64,000 bases of DNA, from the NCBI RefSeq assembly GCF_024614185.1, contig NZ_JAHTLF010000003.1, positions 1 through 64,000 on the forward strand, in the 5' to 3' direction. This DNA comes from Nocardioides carbamazepini. Its GTDB lineage: Bacteria > Actinomycetota > Actinomycetes > Propionibacteriales > Nocardioidaceae. Positions 50,854 through 62,123 of this stretch are shown here, piece after piece. A program made the position numbers and the translations under genes. Within the stretch, counting starts at the first letter, position 1, and every line of letters starts with the position of its first letter. The notes beneath the pieces were generated by a model. That model saw only the letters and a program-made list of their open reading frames with translations. It made no database searches and had not been told where the DNA came from.

Positions 50854-51894
50854 ATGAAGCGCAACCACCTCATCACCAGCTCCCTGCTCGTCGCGACCGC
50901 CGCCACCGCGAGCCTCACCGGTCTCGCCGGTACGACGGCCGCCACCGCCGCGGACCGCGACCACGGCCGCGCCGCGAGCTACCTGCTCACCGGCGACCCG
51001 GTCGACGCGAACAACCCGGCCGGCTCGAAGTTCGAGGGCATCGGCGCCGACGAGAAGCGCGGCCGCTTCTACGTCAGCGAGGTGACCGGCGGCGAGCTCC
51101 ACCGCGGCACGGTCGGCACCGCTCGGACGCGCGAGTGGATCGCCGGCAACGGCACCGACGGCCGGTTCACCGCCCGCGGCGTCACCGTCGACGCCAAGGG
51201 CCGCGTCTACGTCGCCGGCGGCCCCAACGGCATCAGCAACGGCGGCCCCAACGGCATCGACCCGGCGGGCACCGACAACGCGGCCCGCCCGGACCTGTGG
51301 GTCTACTCGAAGTCGGGCAGGCTCCTCGCCGCCCTGCAGATCCCGGGCAAGCCGGTGTTCCTCAACGACGTCGCGATCGGCCCCGACGGTGCGGCGTACT
51401 TCACCAACTCCAAGGACGCCGAGATCTACCGGGTAGCCCAGGACAAGTTGGGCTGGGGCGTGAGGCTCTGGGCCGACGCCAGCGACAGGATCGCCGGCCA
51501 GCCCGGCTTCAACCTCGGCGGCATCGTCGTCAGCGAGGACCAGAAGGCGCTGGTCGTCGCGCAGGGCAACACCGGCCGCCTGTGGCGCTTCTCGCTGGCG
51601 ACCGGCAAGGTCAGCCAGGTCAGGACCGGCGGCGCCGACCTCACCGACGCCGACGGCCTGGTCCTGCAGGGCGACCGCCTCACCGTCGTGCGCAACTTCA
51701 AGAGGCAGGTCGCGACGCTGCGCCTGTCCGCCGACGGCCGCAAGGCGAAGCTGATCCGCCAGCGCGCCACCTCACCGGACCGCGTGCTCACGACCGCCAA
51801 GGAGCTCCGCGGCCAGATCCTGTACGTCGACAGCAAGTTCGACGAGCAGATCGCCTCCGGTCCCTACGAGGTCATCGCGGACCCGACCCGATGA
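50854..51894 (+). CDS. Secreted SMP-30/gluconolactonase-like beta-propeller protein
   Basis: 346 residues with a signal peptide (residues 1-33: KRNHLITSSLLVATAATAS, then AATAAD). A repeating blade pattern follows: FEGIGADEKRGRFYVSEV, GVTVDAKGRVYVAGGPNG, VFLNDVAIGPDGAAYFTNS and LGGIVVSEDQKALVVAQG. It probably binds or hydrolyses a lactone or sugar outside the cell, though the catalytic residues are uncertain. Its stop overlaps the ankyrin lipoprotein start (ATGA). The start is ATG 50854; a GTG at 50845 is possible. Confidence 0.7.
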   Translation: MKRNHLITSSLLVATAATASLTGLAGTTAATAADRDHGRAASYLLTGDPVDANNPAGSKFEGIGADEKRGRFYVSEVTGGELHRGTVGTARTREWIAGNGTDGRFTARGVTVDAKGRVYVAGGPNGISNGGPNGIDPAGTDNAARPDLWVYSKSGRLLAALQIPGKPVFLNDVAIGPDGAAYFTNSKDAEIYRVAQDKLGWGVRLWADASDRIAGQPGFNLGGIVVSEDQKALVVAQGNTGRLWRFSLATGKVSQVRTGGADLTDADGLVLQGDRLTVVRNFKRQVATLRLSADGRKAKLIRQRATSPDRVLTTAKELRGQILYVDSKFDEQIASGPYEVIADPTR

Positions 51895-53174
51895 GGCGCC
51901 GGCTCGTCGTGGCCCTCCCGCTCGCGCTCGTCCTGGGCGCGTGCGGGGGCGGTGACCCCGCCGGTACGGCGGACCCGTCCGCCGGCGGGGATCGCACGAC
52001 GAGCCCGGCGGCCACGCCCTCCGGCCCGGCCACGCCCTCCGAGCCGGCCTCGGCCGGTTCGGAGGCCCCTGCCGTCCCGCAGGCCGAGCTCGACCAGCGG
52101 CTCCGCGATGCTGCCTGGGCCGACGACGTGAAGGCTGCCCGCAGACTCGTGCGGCAGGGCGCCGACGTCAACGCCAAGGATGACACCGAGCAGTCGGCGT
52201 ACCTCGTCGCCACCAGCGAGGGACACCTCGAGCTGCTGCGCCTGACGCTGCGCAACGGAGCGGAGATCGACGACAAGGACAGCTGGAACGGCACCGGCCT
52301 GATCCGGGCCGCCGAGCGCGGCCACGGTCTCGTCGTCGGTGAGCTGCTCCGGGCCGGCATCGACCGCGACCACGTGAACCGGATCGGCTACCAGGCGATC
52401 CACGAGGCGGTCTGGCTCGGCGAGGACACGCCGTCCTATGCCACGACCGTGCGGGTGCTGGCCGCCGGCGGCGTCCAGCTCGACGCGGTCTCGCCATCGG
52501 CGGGACTGACCCCGCTGCAGATGGCCCGCGAGCGCGGGTACGACGGCCTGGAGAGGATCCTGAGCACCGTGACCACCGCCGACCTGCCTGCCGACGCCGA
52601 CGCCGCGCTGCTGCGCGCAGCCCGCACCGGCGACGCCGACGCCGTGGCCGTCGCGCTCCGGGCGGGCGCCGACATCGAGGCCCGGGACGACCACGAGCGC
52701 ACCGCGCTCCTGCTGGCGTCGACGTACGACCACGTCGCCGTGGCCGAGGTCCTCGTGGCGATGGGCGCAGACCCCGACGCCCTCGACGACCGCCACGACA
52801 CCCCGTGGCTGGTCACCGGCGTGACCGGCAGCGTCGCGATGCTCGAGGCGCTGCTCCCGGCCGAGCCGGACCTGTCGATCGAGAACCGGTACGGCGGCCT
52901 CTCGCCCATCCCCGCCGGGGAGCGCGGCCACGTCGACTACATCCGCCGGGTCGTGGAGACCGGGGTCGACATCGACCACGTCAACGACCTCGGCTGGACC
53001 GCGATGCTCGAGGCGATCATCCTCGGCGACGGCAGCGAGCCGTACCAGGAGATCGTCCGGGTCCTTCTCGCCGCCGGCGCCGACCCGGCCATCACCGACC
53101 GCGAGGGCGTCACGCCGCTGCGGCACGCCGAGCGGCGCGGGTACGACGAGATCGCGGCCCGGTTGCGCGGCTGA
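51891..53174 (+). CDS. Ankyrin-repeat lipoprotein
   Basis: 427 residues. Lipobox VLGAC (Cys18) after a signal peptide, then a Ser/Thr/Pro/Ala linker (25-65). From about 70 to 425 there are roughly nine ankyrin-type repeats (AARRLVRQGADVNAKDD, LELLRLTLRNGAEIDDKD, DADAVAVALRAGADIEARDD, and AAGADPAITDREGVTPLRHAE). This is a protein-interaction scaffold anchored on the outside of the membrane. It is coupled by ATGA to the beta-propeller protein, which may be its partner. Secreted ankyrin proteins are uncommon in actinobacteria. Confidence 0.8.
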   Translation: MRRRLVVALPLALVLGACGGGDPAGTADPSAGGDRTTSPAATPSGPATPSEPASAGSEAPAVPQAELDQRLRDAAWADDVKAARRLVRQGADVNAKDDTEQSAYLVATSEGHLELLRLTLRNGAEIDDKDSWNGTGLIRAAERGHGLVVGELLRAGIDRDHVNRIGYQAIHEAVWLGEDTPSYATTVRVLAAGGVQLDAVSPSAGLTPLQMARERGYDGLERILSTVTTADLPADADAALLRAARTGDADAVAVALRAGADIEARDDHERTALLLASTYDHVAVAEVLVAMGADPDALDDRHDTPWLVTGVTGSVAMLEALLPAEPDLSIENRYGGLSPIPAGERGHVDYIRRVVETGVDIDHVNDLGWTAMLEAIILGDGSEPYQEIVRVLLAAGADPAITDREGVTPLRHAERRGYDEIAARLRG

Positions 53175-53245
53175 CCGACGTCGGGGAGGGCGCCCGTTCG
53201 GGTAGCACGACGGCCCCGGCCACTGCGACGGCTACCGTGTCCGGG

Positions 53246-53548
53246 GTGCCCTTCTCCTGCACCGGTCCCGTGATCGAGTGGCGCGGACCCGCGCCCTTCG
53301 TCTTCCTCGCCGTCCCCGACGAGGAGAGCGAGGACATCAAGGAGGCCGCTCGCGGGCTGGAGTACTGGGGGCAGGTGGCGGTCGACGTCCGGATCGGTGC
53401 CACCGGCTTCCGCACGGCACTCTTCCCCAAGGACGGGCGCTACCTGGTGCCGCTGCGCGTCGCCGTACGCCGAGCCGAGGGGATCGAGGTCGGACAGGAG
53501 CTGACCGCCGAGCTGGAGCTGGCCTCGAGGAACGGGACGGAGGACTGA
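53246..53548 (+). CDS. DUF1905 domain protein
   Basis: 100 residues. The chain is a compact beta-barrel-like DUF1905 domain: FVFLAVPDEESEDIKEAARG, WGQVAVDVRIGATGFRTALF and DGRYLVPLRVAVRRAEGIEVG. Function unknown. TACCGT (53233-53238) ends seven bases before GTG 53246, so it probably has a leaderless transcript. Confidence 0.75.
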   Translation: MPFSCTGPVIEWRGPAPFVFLAVPDEESEDIKEAARGLEYWGQVAVDVRIGATGFRTALFPKDGRYLVPLRVAVRRAEGIEVGQELTAELELASRNGTED

Positions 53549-53549
53549 C

Positions 53550-54329
53550 GTGCCCGTCACCCTCGCCCATCCGGCCGCCGTCCTGCCGCTGCGGGGCCTG
53601 GGGCTGCCCCTGTCGGCGATGGTCATCGGCTCCATGGTCCCGGACCTGCCGGTGCTCGCGCGGACCTGGGCGCTCTACGACTTCACCCACAGCCCGCTGG
53701 GGATCGTGACCGTCGACCTCGCTGTCACGGTCGTGCTGCTGGCGTTCTGGGACCGGTGGGGTCGCGACGCGCTCGTCGACACGACACCCGCCCTCGTCCG
53801 GGACCGGCTCCCGAGCCGAGCCCGGATCGGCCGCGGCGCCTGGCTGCTCGCGCCGCTCGCCGCGGTCCTCGGGTCGATGACCCACGTCGTCTGGGACGCC
53901 TTCACCCACCCGGGCCGCTGGGGCGTGCGGCAGGTCGGGTGGCTGCAGGAGACGCACGGTCCGCTGCCCGGTCAGCAGTGGGCGCAGTTCGCGTCGGGGA
54001 TCGTCGGCCTGCTGGTGACCGCGCTGGCGATCGTGCTGCACGTTCGCCGCTCCCGGGGAGGTACGCCGCGGTCGCGGCGGCTCCCCGCCGCGACGCTGCC
54101 GGCCGGGTTCGCCGTCGCGACGGCGGTCTCGCTCGCCGCCGGACTCGTCAACCTCGATGCCGGCTGGCATGCCGCCGCCTTCGACGCGGCGGTCGCCGGG
54201 ATCCTCGCGTTGGCGGCGCTGGTGCTGCTCGTGGCGCTGGCCTGGCGCCTGGCCGGGGAGGCTTCCGCCGGGGAGGCAGCCGCCGGGGAGGCAGCCGCCG
54301 GGGAGGTCAGCGACCGGGCCGGTCCCTGA
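53550..54329 (+). CDS. DUF4184-family membrane protein
   Basis: 259 residues with about six spans. The N-terminus (TLAHPAAVLPLRGLGLPLSA, GSMVPDLPVL) and the metal-like cluster HVVWDAFTH match DUF4184, a family of putative membrane metal-dependent hydrolases. The C-terminus holds a low-complexity run with the unit GEAAA, made by a 15-nt repeat in the DNA (54252-54311). It starts one base after the DUF1905 stop and its 3' end overlaps the convergent thioesterase gene by 23 nt. Confidence 0.75.
   Translation: MPVTLAHPAAVLPLRGLGLPLSAMVIGSMVPDLPVLARTWALYDFTHSPLGIVTVDLAVTVVLLAFWDRWGRDALVDTTPALVRDRLPSRARIGRGAWLLAPLAAVLGSMTHVVWDAFTHPGRWGVRQVGWLQETHGPLPGQQWAQFASGIVGLLVTALAIVLHVRRSRGGTPRSRRLPAATLPAGFAVATAVSLAAGLVNLDAGWHAAAFDAAVAGILALAALVLLVALAWRLAGEASAGEAAAGEAAAGEVSDRAGP
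54252..54311 (+). repeat. Four 15-nt tandem repeats within the DUF4184 gene
   Basis: Units of the form GCCGGGGAGGCAGCC at 54252, 54267, 54282 and 54297 (first and last altered) encode AGEAS/AGEAA/AGEAA/AGEVS. The tract reaches the overlap with the thioesterase gene. Its length could vary by slippage. Confidence 0.85.
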
Positions 54330-54813
54330 GCGCGACCGGCGGCCCGGCGTACGACTCCAGGGCGGCGCGCACCGCGTCCGAGACCGGCCATGCCGAGCCG
54401 GCCGCGGTGTCCCAGAACACCGTGGAGGTCTCGGCCACGACGGCCGGGGCGTGGTCCGGCGCGACCCGCAGCTCGAGGGAGACCGCGCAGGAGGACCGTC
54501 CGACGTGGCTGACCCAGATCCGGACCAGGAAGGGCTGGAAGGCGACGAAGCGCATCTCGGAGTGGTAGTCGACGCGCTGCGCGCCGACCAGCTCGGCGAC
54601 GCCGGACGGGAGGTCGCGGAGCAGGCCGCGGCGCTCGTTGTCCGCGGTCAGCACCGCGTGCCGGAAGAACAGCAGCCGGGCCTCGTCGAGCACCCGCAGC
54701 GCCTCCACGTTGTCGACGTGGCCGCCGAGGTTGATGTCGCGCATCCGCGCCTGGATCTCGCAGTCGAAGACGTCGCCCACGGGTCGCATCCTCCCAGGCG
54801 GGTGCACCGACAC
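54307..54813 (-). CDS. Acyl-CoA thioesterase-like (hot-dog fold, 4HBT)
   Basis: 168 residues. VFDCEIQARMRDINLGGHVDN carries the acidic D-x-N-x-x-x-H motif of 4-hydroxybenzoyl-CoA thioesterase-like proteins, followed by ALRVLDEARLLFFRHA and EMRFVAFQPFLVRIWV strands. The substrate acyl group is unknown. GTG 54813 and ATG 54789 are possible starts; the latter's ribosome site is too close. The far 5' end is beside a 70-bp palindromic element. Confidence 0.75.
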   Translation of the reverse strand: MSVHPPGRMRPVGDVFDCEIQARMRDINLGGHVDNVEALRVLDEARLLFFRHAVLTADNERRGLLRDLPSGVAELVGAQRVDYHSEMRFVAFQPFLVRIWVSHVGRSSCAVSLELRVAPDHAPAVVAETSTVFWDTAAGSAWPVSDAVRAALESYAGPPVALRDRPGR

Positions 54814-54814
54814 G

Positions 54815-54884
54815 TGTAACTACCGGTTGTTGCCACTGCCGTACCCGTAGACCGGTGCGGTAGTGGCAACGACAGATAGTTACA
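54815..54884. repeat. 70-bp near-palindromic element, left copy
   Basis: Begins TGTAACTACC and ends ATAGTTACA, with an 8-bp perfect terminal inverted repeat (TGTAACTA/TAGTTACA) and imperfect pairing across its length. It is the reverse complement of the element at 63256-63325 at 61 of 70 positions. The two copies bracket the kdp locus. Its left end is one base from the thioesterase start, so it may act as that gene's 5' region. Confidence 0.85.
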
Positions 54885-54908
54885 GCTGCCGTCGGCTCGG
54901 CAAATGCG

Positions 54909-54935
54909 CGTCAAGCGGCGTCAAGAACGCGTCAA
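54909..54935 (+). promoter_or_regulatory. Three direct repeats, probable KdpE binding site
   Basis: CGTCAAG at 54909-54915 and 54919-54925 and CGTCAAC at 54930-54935 have start-to-start spacing of 10 and 11 bases, one helical turn, as OmpR-type dimers need. They lie about 40 bases upstream of kdpF. Confidence 0.6.
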
Positions 54936-54975
54936 CACGGCTCGTTCCCACCGTCGGCGGCACTTTGCTGGAGCC

Positions 54976-55065
54976 ATGAGCATGCAAGCCGGCCTCCTGA
55001 TAGCAGGGGTGATCGCCGTCGCGATCTACCTGCTCCTGGCCTTGATCCTTCCGGAGCGCTTCTAG
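54976..55065 (+). CDS. kdpF: KdpF, small membrane subunit
   Basis: 29 residues: MSMQAGLLIAGVIAVAIYLL is a single membrane helix followed by LALILPERF, the characteristic KdpF ending (PERF). KdpF stabilises the KdpFABC complex. GGAG is four bases before the ATG, and the TAG stop shares its last base with the kdpA GTG at 55065. The gene is too short for most callers. Confidence 0.9.
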   Translation: MSMQAGLLIAGVIAVAIYLLLALILPERF

Positions 55066-56719
55066 TGTCCGACACCGCTGGCGGTCTGTTGTCGATCGCC
55101 GCCCTCATCGCCCTGCTCGCGATCGTGTACGTGCCCCTGGGCGACTACATGGCGCGCGTCTTCACCAGCGGGAAGCACCTCCGGGTCGAGCGCGGGGTCT
55201 ACCGCCTGACGGGCGTGAACCCCGATGCCGAGCAGAGCCCGAAGGCCTACGCCCTCAGCGTCGTGGGGTTCTCCCTCGCCAGCATCGTGCTGCTGATGGG
55301 CATCCTGCTGGCGCAGGCGCAGCTCCCGATGAGCCGCGACCTCGAGGGCATGCCGTTCTGGATGTCCTTCAACACCGCGATCTCGTTCGTCACCAACACC
55401 AACTGGCAGTCCTACGCCGGTGAGTCGACCCTCGGCTTCACGGCCCAGATGGCCGGGCTGGCGGTGCAGAACTTCCTGTCCGCTGCGGTCGGCATCGCGG
55501 TCGCGGTCGCCCTGATCCGCGGCTTCACCCGGGTCCGCAGCGGCTCGCTCGGCAACTTCTGGGTCGACCTGACCCGGGGCACGCTCCGGATCCTGCTGCC
55601 GCTCGCCCTGGTCGGTGCGGTCGTCCTGCTCCTGGGCGGCGTCATCCAGAGCTTCCAGGACAGCACCATGACCACCCTGGCGGGCCAGGACCACGTGCTG
55701 CCGGGTGGGCCGGTCGCCAGCCAGGAGGTCATCAAGAACCTGGGCAACAACGGAGGCGGCTTCTTCAACGCGAACGCCGCGCACCCGTTCGAGAACCCCA
55801 ACGCCTTCACGAACCTGTTCGAGATCTTCCTGATCCTCGTCCTGCCGATCTCGCTGACCCGCACTCTCGGCACGATGCTGGGCAACCGTCGGCAGGGCCT
55901 GGCCGTCCTGGGCGCGATGGGCGTGCTGATGCTCGCGGCGCTCACGCTGACGACCTGGGCGGAGGTCAGCGCGCAGTCGCCGACGGCGCAGGTGGCCGGC
56001 GCCGCCATGGAGGGCAAGGAGACCCGCTTCGGCGAGTGGGGCTCGGCCCTGTTCGCGGTGGCCACGACCGGCACCTCGACCGGTGCCGTCAACTCCGCCC
56101 ACGACTCGATGACCCCGGTCGGCGGCGGCACGGTGCTGCTGAACATGATGCTCGGCGAGATCGCGCCCGGCGGTGTCGGAGCGGGCATCTACGGCATCTT
56201 GGTCATGGCGATCCTGGCCGTGTTCATCTGCGGCCTCATGGTCGGGCGCACCCCCGAGCTGCTGGGCAAGAAGATCAGCGCCCGGCAGATGACGTACGTC
56301 GCCCTCTACACGCTCACCACCCCGGCGCTGGTGCTGATCGGCACCGGAGTGGCCATCTCCCGCGACTCCACCGCCGACGCGATGGGCAACGCGGGCGGCC
56401 ACGGGTTCAGCGAGGTGCTCTACGCCTACACCTCGGCCGCCAACAACAACGGCAGCGCCTTCGGCGGCATCACGGTCACCTCGGACTTCTTCCAGGTCAC
56501 GCTCGGTCTGGCGATGCTCCTCGGCCGGCTGATCCCGATCGTGCTCGTCCTGCTCCTGGCCGGCTCGCTGGCCCAGCAGGGCAAGGTCCCGGTGACCGCC
56601 GGAACCCTCCCCACCCACAAGCCACTCTTCGTCGGGATGCTGGTCGGCGTCATCGTGATCATGACCGGCCTCACCTACTTCCCGGCGCTCGCCCTCGGAC
56701 CGATCGCAGAGGCCCTCGC

Positions 56720-56723
<4 letters not shown>
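55065..56723 (+). CDS. kdpA: KdpA, K+-binding and channel subunit
   Basis: 552 residues, ten or so spans. All four selectivity-filter-like loops can be seen: [52 protein letters not shown] and [11 protein letters not shown]. It provides the K+ channel-like path of the high-affinity K+-ATPase. GTG 55065 overlaps the kdpF stop by one base; the stop overlaps kdpB (ATGA). Confidence 0.95.
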
Positions 56724-58894
<2,171 letters not shown>

Positions 58895-58909
58895 AAGGGC
58901 CTGATCACC

Positions 58910-59497
58910 ATGATCTCCTCGACACTCTCCGACCTCGCCCGCCAGTCCGTGGCCGCCCTCCGGCTCCTCGTCGTGTTCACACTTATCCTGGGGATCGGCT
59001 ACCCCGTACTCGTGTGGGGCGTCGGGCGCGCCCTCGGCGACCGGGCCGACGGCCAGCCGGTCCGGGTCGACGGCCAGGTCGTCGGATCCGCGCTGCTCGG
59101 GCAGAGCCTCACCGGCGTGGAGTGGTTCCACTCCCGCCCCTCGCCCAACGACTACGACACGCTGGCCTCGGCACCGAGCAACCTCGGGCCGCTCAGCCCC
59201 GACCTCGACGCAGCCGTCGCGGAGCGTCGTACGGCGGTCGCCGAGACCGAGGGCGTCGCCGAGTCCGCCGTTCCGGCCGATGCCGTGACCGCGTCGGGCT
59301 CCGGGCTCGACCCGCACATCTCACCCGCCTACGCCGAGCTCCAGGCGGCCCGGGTGGCGGAGGCGAACGGCCTCTCCCTCGCGACGGTGCGGAGCCTGAT
59401 CGACGAGAACACCCAGGGCCGGGTGCTCGGGTTCCTCGGCGAGCCCGGGGTCAACGTCCTCACGCTCAACGTCGCGATCCTCCGGGCGACGGCGTGA
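58910..59497 (+). CDS. kdpC: KdpC, accessory subunit
   Basis: 195 residues: one N-terminal membrane helix (VVFTLILGIGYPVLVW) and a large extracytoplasmic domain with GSALLGQSLTGVEWFHSRPS and SGSGLDPHISPAYAELQAAR, the defining KdpC blocks. It increases ATP affinity of KdpB. It starts 15 bases after kdpB with an AAGGG-like site. Confidence 0.95.
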   Translation: MISSTLSDLARQSVAALRLLVVFTLILGIGYPVLVWGVGRALGDRADGQPVRVDGQVVGSALLGQSLTGVEWFHSRPSPNDYDTLASAPSNLGPLSPDLDAAVAERRTAVAETEGVAESAVPADAVTASGSGLDPHISPAYAELQAARVAEANGLSLATVRSLIDENTQGRVLGFLGEPGVNVLTLNVAILRATA

Positions 59498-59540
59498 GGT
59501 CCCGTACGCGCCGCCGGCGCGACAGGTAGAGACTGGGCTC

Positions 59541-62123
59541 ATGGAGACGGCCGACACCCGGGGACGGCTGCGGGTCTACCTCGGTGCCGCACCCGGGGTC
59601 GGGAAGACCTACGCGATGCTCGACGAGGGCCACCGGCGTCGTGACCGCGGCACGGACGTCGTGGTCGGCTACGTCGAGACCCACGGCCGCAGGAAGACGA
59701 TCGGCTCCCTCGGTGATCTGGAGGTGGTGCCGAGGGCCCGGGTCGCGTACCGCGGCACGGTCCAGGAGGAGATGGACCTCGACGCCATCCTCGCGCGGCG
59801 CCCGAGCGTCGTACTCGTCGACGAGCTGGCGCACACCAACGTCCCGGGCGGCCGGCACGAGAAGCGCTGGCAGGACGTCGAGGCGCTGAGGGACGCCGGC
59901 ATCGAGGTCATCACGACCGTCAACATCCAGCACCTCGAGTCGCTCAACGACGTGACGGAGTCGATCACGGGGGTGCGTCAGCGCGAGACGGTGCCCGATG
60001 CGGTGGTCCGGTCCGCCGACCAGATCGAGCTCGTCGACATGAGCCCCCAGTCGCTGCGCCGGCGGATGGCGCACGGCAACATCTACGCCCCCGAGAAGGT
60101 CGACGCGGCCCTCGCGAACTACTTCCGCGAGGGCAATCTCACGGCCCTGCGGGAGCTGGCGCTGCTCTGGCTGGCCGACCGGGTGGACGAGGGCCTGGAG
60201 CGCTACCGCGACCAGCACGACATCAAGGGCACCTGGGCGACCCGCGAGCGCATCATCGCGGCGGTGACCGGCGGCCCCGAGTCAGCGACCCTGATGCGCC
60301 GGGCGGCCCGGATCGCCTCGCGCCGCGCCGGCGGCGAGTGGCAGGCCCTCTACGTCACCCGGCACGACGGCCTCAGTGGCGTCGCGCCCGACCGGCTCGC
60401 CGCGTTGCAGGCGAAGGCCGAGGACCTCGGCGGCAGCCTCCACACGATCGTCGGCGACGACGCCGCGGAGGCGATCCTCGAGTTCGCGCGGGCCGAGAAC
60501 GCCAACCAGGTCATCATCGGCGCCAGCCGCCGGGGTCGGCTCTCGGCGCTGGCGCGGCCCGGGATCGGCGAACGGGTGATCGCCGCCTCGGGGGACATCG
60601 ACGTCCACATCGTGACCCACGACTACGTCCGGCGCCGGGGGCTCGGTCCGCCCCAGCGCGAGAGCCTGCTGGGGTTCCGCCGTCAGATCAGCGGGTACCT
60701 CTTCGCCCTGATCGCGCCGCTGGCCGTCAGCGGCCTCCTCAAGCTCACCGACCGGTTCCACGGGCTGCCCTCCGAGGCGATGGTGCTGATGGCCGTGGTG
60801 GTGGCCACCGCACTCATCGGCGGGCTGGTGCCGGCCGTCATCGCCGCGCTCAGCAGCGGCCTGCTCCTCAACCTCCTGTTCACACCGCCCCTCTACGAGC
60901 TGACCATCGCCGAGCCGGGCAATGCGCTGGCCATCGCCTTGTTCGTGGTCGTCGGCATCGCCGTCGCCACTGTCGTCGACCATTCCGCGCGCCGCTCCGC
61001 CGAGGCGAGGAAGGCGCGCGCCGAGGCCGACGCGCTGACCGTCCTGGCCCACAGCCTGCTGAACTCCAGCGACGACCTGGCCGGACTGCTGGGCTCGGCG
61101 TGCGAGGTGTTCAGCGCGACCGGGGGCGCCATCCTCCGCCGCGGCGAGCGCGGCAGCCACGAGGTGGTGGCCTGTGTGGGCACGGCACCCACGGGCGTGG
61201 AGGCGACGGACATCTCCACGGCGATCGACGACGACACGCTCCTGGTCCTGCGGGGCGGCAACCACAGCGCTTCCGAGCGGGCGCTGCTCAACGCGTACGC
61301 CGCCTACGCGAAGGTGATGGCCGAGCGGCAGCGTGCCGCCCGTGCCGAGGCCGAGCGGATCCGCCTGGCCGAGGTGGACCGGACCCGGACCGCGCTGCTG
61401 GCGGCCGTCTCCCACGACCTGCGCTCGCCGCTGGCCGTCGTCAAGGCGTCGGTCTCCAGCCTGCGCAGCGACGTCGTCACCTTCTCCGCCGACGACGAGG
61501 CCGAGCTGCTGGAGACCATCGAGTCGGCTGCCGACCGGCTCACCGCGCTGGTGACCAACCTGCTCGACATGAGCCGGATCCACACCGGCGCCGTCAACGT
61601 CACGCTCACCGAGGTCAGCCTCGGCCGTGCGGTGACCTACGCGCTCGCCCCCCTGGTCGGCAACGAGCGGATCACGGTCGACGTCCCCCGGGACCTCACG
61701 GTCCTCGCCGACGCCGGGCTGCTCGACCGGGTGGTGGCCAATATCGCCGAGAACGCGCTGAAGTACACGCCGCTCGGGGCCGACATCCGCATCGACGGCA
61801 CGGCGATCGATGACAGCAGCTCGGGCCCGCGGGCGATCCTGCGCATCAGCGACAACGGGCCTGGCGTGCCCGACCACCAGCAGGAGCAGCTGTTCGCGCC
61901 CTTCCAGCGGTTCGGCGACGTACCGCAGAAGGACGGCGTGGGCCTGGGCCTCGCCGTCGCGCGGGGGCTCACCGAGGCGATGGGCGGCACCATCGCGACC
62001 GAGGACACGCCGGCGGGCGGATTGACGTTCGTGCTGGAGTTCCCCCGGCCGCCCGCACCTGTGGAGGCCGCACCTGTGGAGGCCGTGCCCGTGGAGACCG
62101 GACCCGTGGAGGAGGGCCGATGA
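59541..62123 (+). CDS. kdpD: KdpD, K+-responsive sensor kinase
   Basis: 860 residues. An N-terminal KdpD domain with Walker A GAAPGVGKTYAM (Lys22), a USP domain, four membrane spans (about 380-475), a GAF-like segment, HisKA with phospho-His625 (AAVSHDLRSPLAVV), and HATPase_c. Senses low K+ or turgor and phosphorylates KdpE. TAGAGACT ends six bases before the ATG, so it may have its own leaderless promoter. The C-terminal tail is a 15-nt repeat coding PVEAA units. It overlaps kdpE by ATGA. Confidence 0.95.
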   Translation: METADTRGRLRVYLGAAPGVGKTYAMLDEGHRRRDRGTDVVVGYVETHGRRKTIGSLGDLEVVPRARVAYRGTVQEEMDLDAILARRPSVVLVDELAHTNVPGGRHEKRWQDVEALRDAGIEVITTVNIQHLESLNDVTESITGVRQRETVPDAVVRSADQIELVDMSPQSLRRRMAHGNIYAPEKVDAALANYFREGNLTALRELALLWLADRVDEGLERYRDQHDIKGTWATRERIIAAVTGGPESATLMRRAARIASRRAGGEWQALYVTRHDGLSGVAPDRLAALQAKAEDLGGSLHTIVGDDAAEAILEFARAENANQVIIGASRRGRLSALARPGIGERVIAASGDIDVHIVTHDYVRRRGLGPPQRESLLGFRRQISGYLFALIAPLAVSGLLKLTDRFHGLPSEAMVLMAVVVATALIGGLVPAVIAALSSGLLLNLLFTPPLYELTIAEPGNALAIALFVVVGIAVATVVDHSARRSAEARKARAEADALTVLAHSLLNSSDDLAGLLGSACEVFSATGGAILRRGERGSHEVVACVGTAPTGVEATDISTAIDDDTLLVLRGGNHSASERALLNAYAAYAKVMAERQRAARAEAERIRLAEVDRTRTALLAAVSHDLRSPLAVVKASVSSLRSDVVTFSADDEAELLETIESAADRLTALVTNLLDMSRIHTGAVNVTLTEVSLGRAVTYALAPLVGNERITVDVPRDLTVLADAGLLDRVVANIAENALKYTPLGADIRIDGTAIDDSSSGPRAILRISDNGPGVPDHQQEQLFAPFQRFGDVPQKDGVGLGLAVARGLTEAMGGTIATEDTPAGGLTFVLEFPRPPAPVEAAPVEAVPVETGPVEEGR
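62055..62114 (+). repeat. Four 15-nt tandem repeats at the end of kdpD
   Basis: Units of the form GCACCTGTGGAGGCC at 62055, 62070, 62085 and 62100, the last two diverged, encode the Pro-Val-Glu repeats of the KdpD tail. The codon pattern differs from the flanking kinase sequence. Confidence 0.85.
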
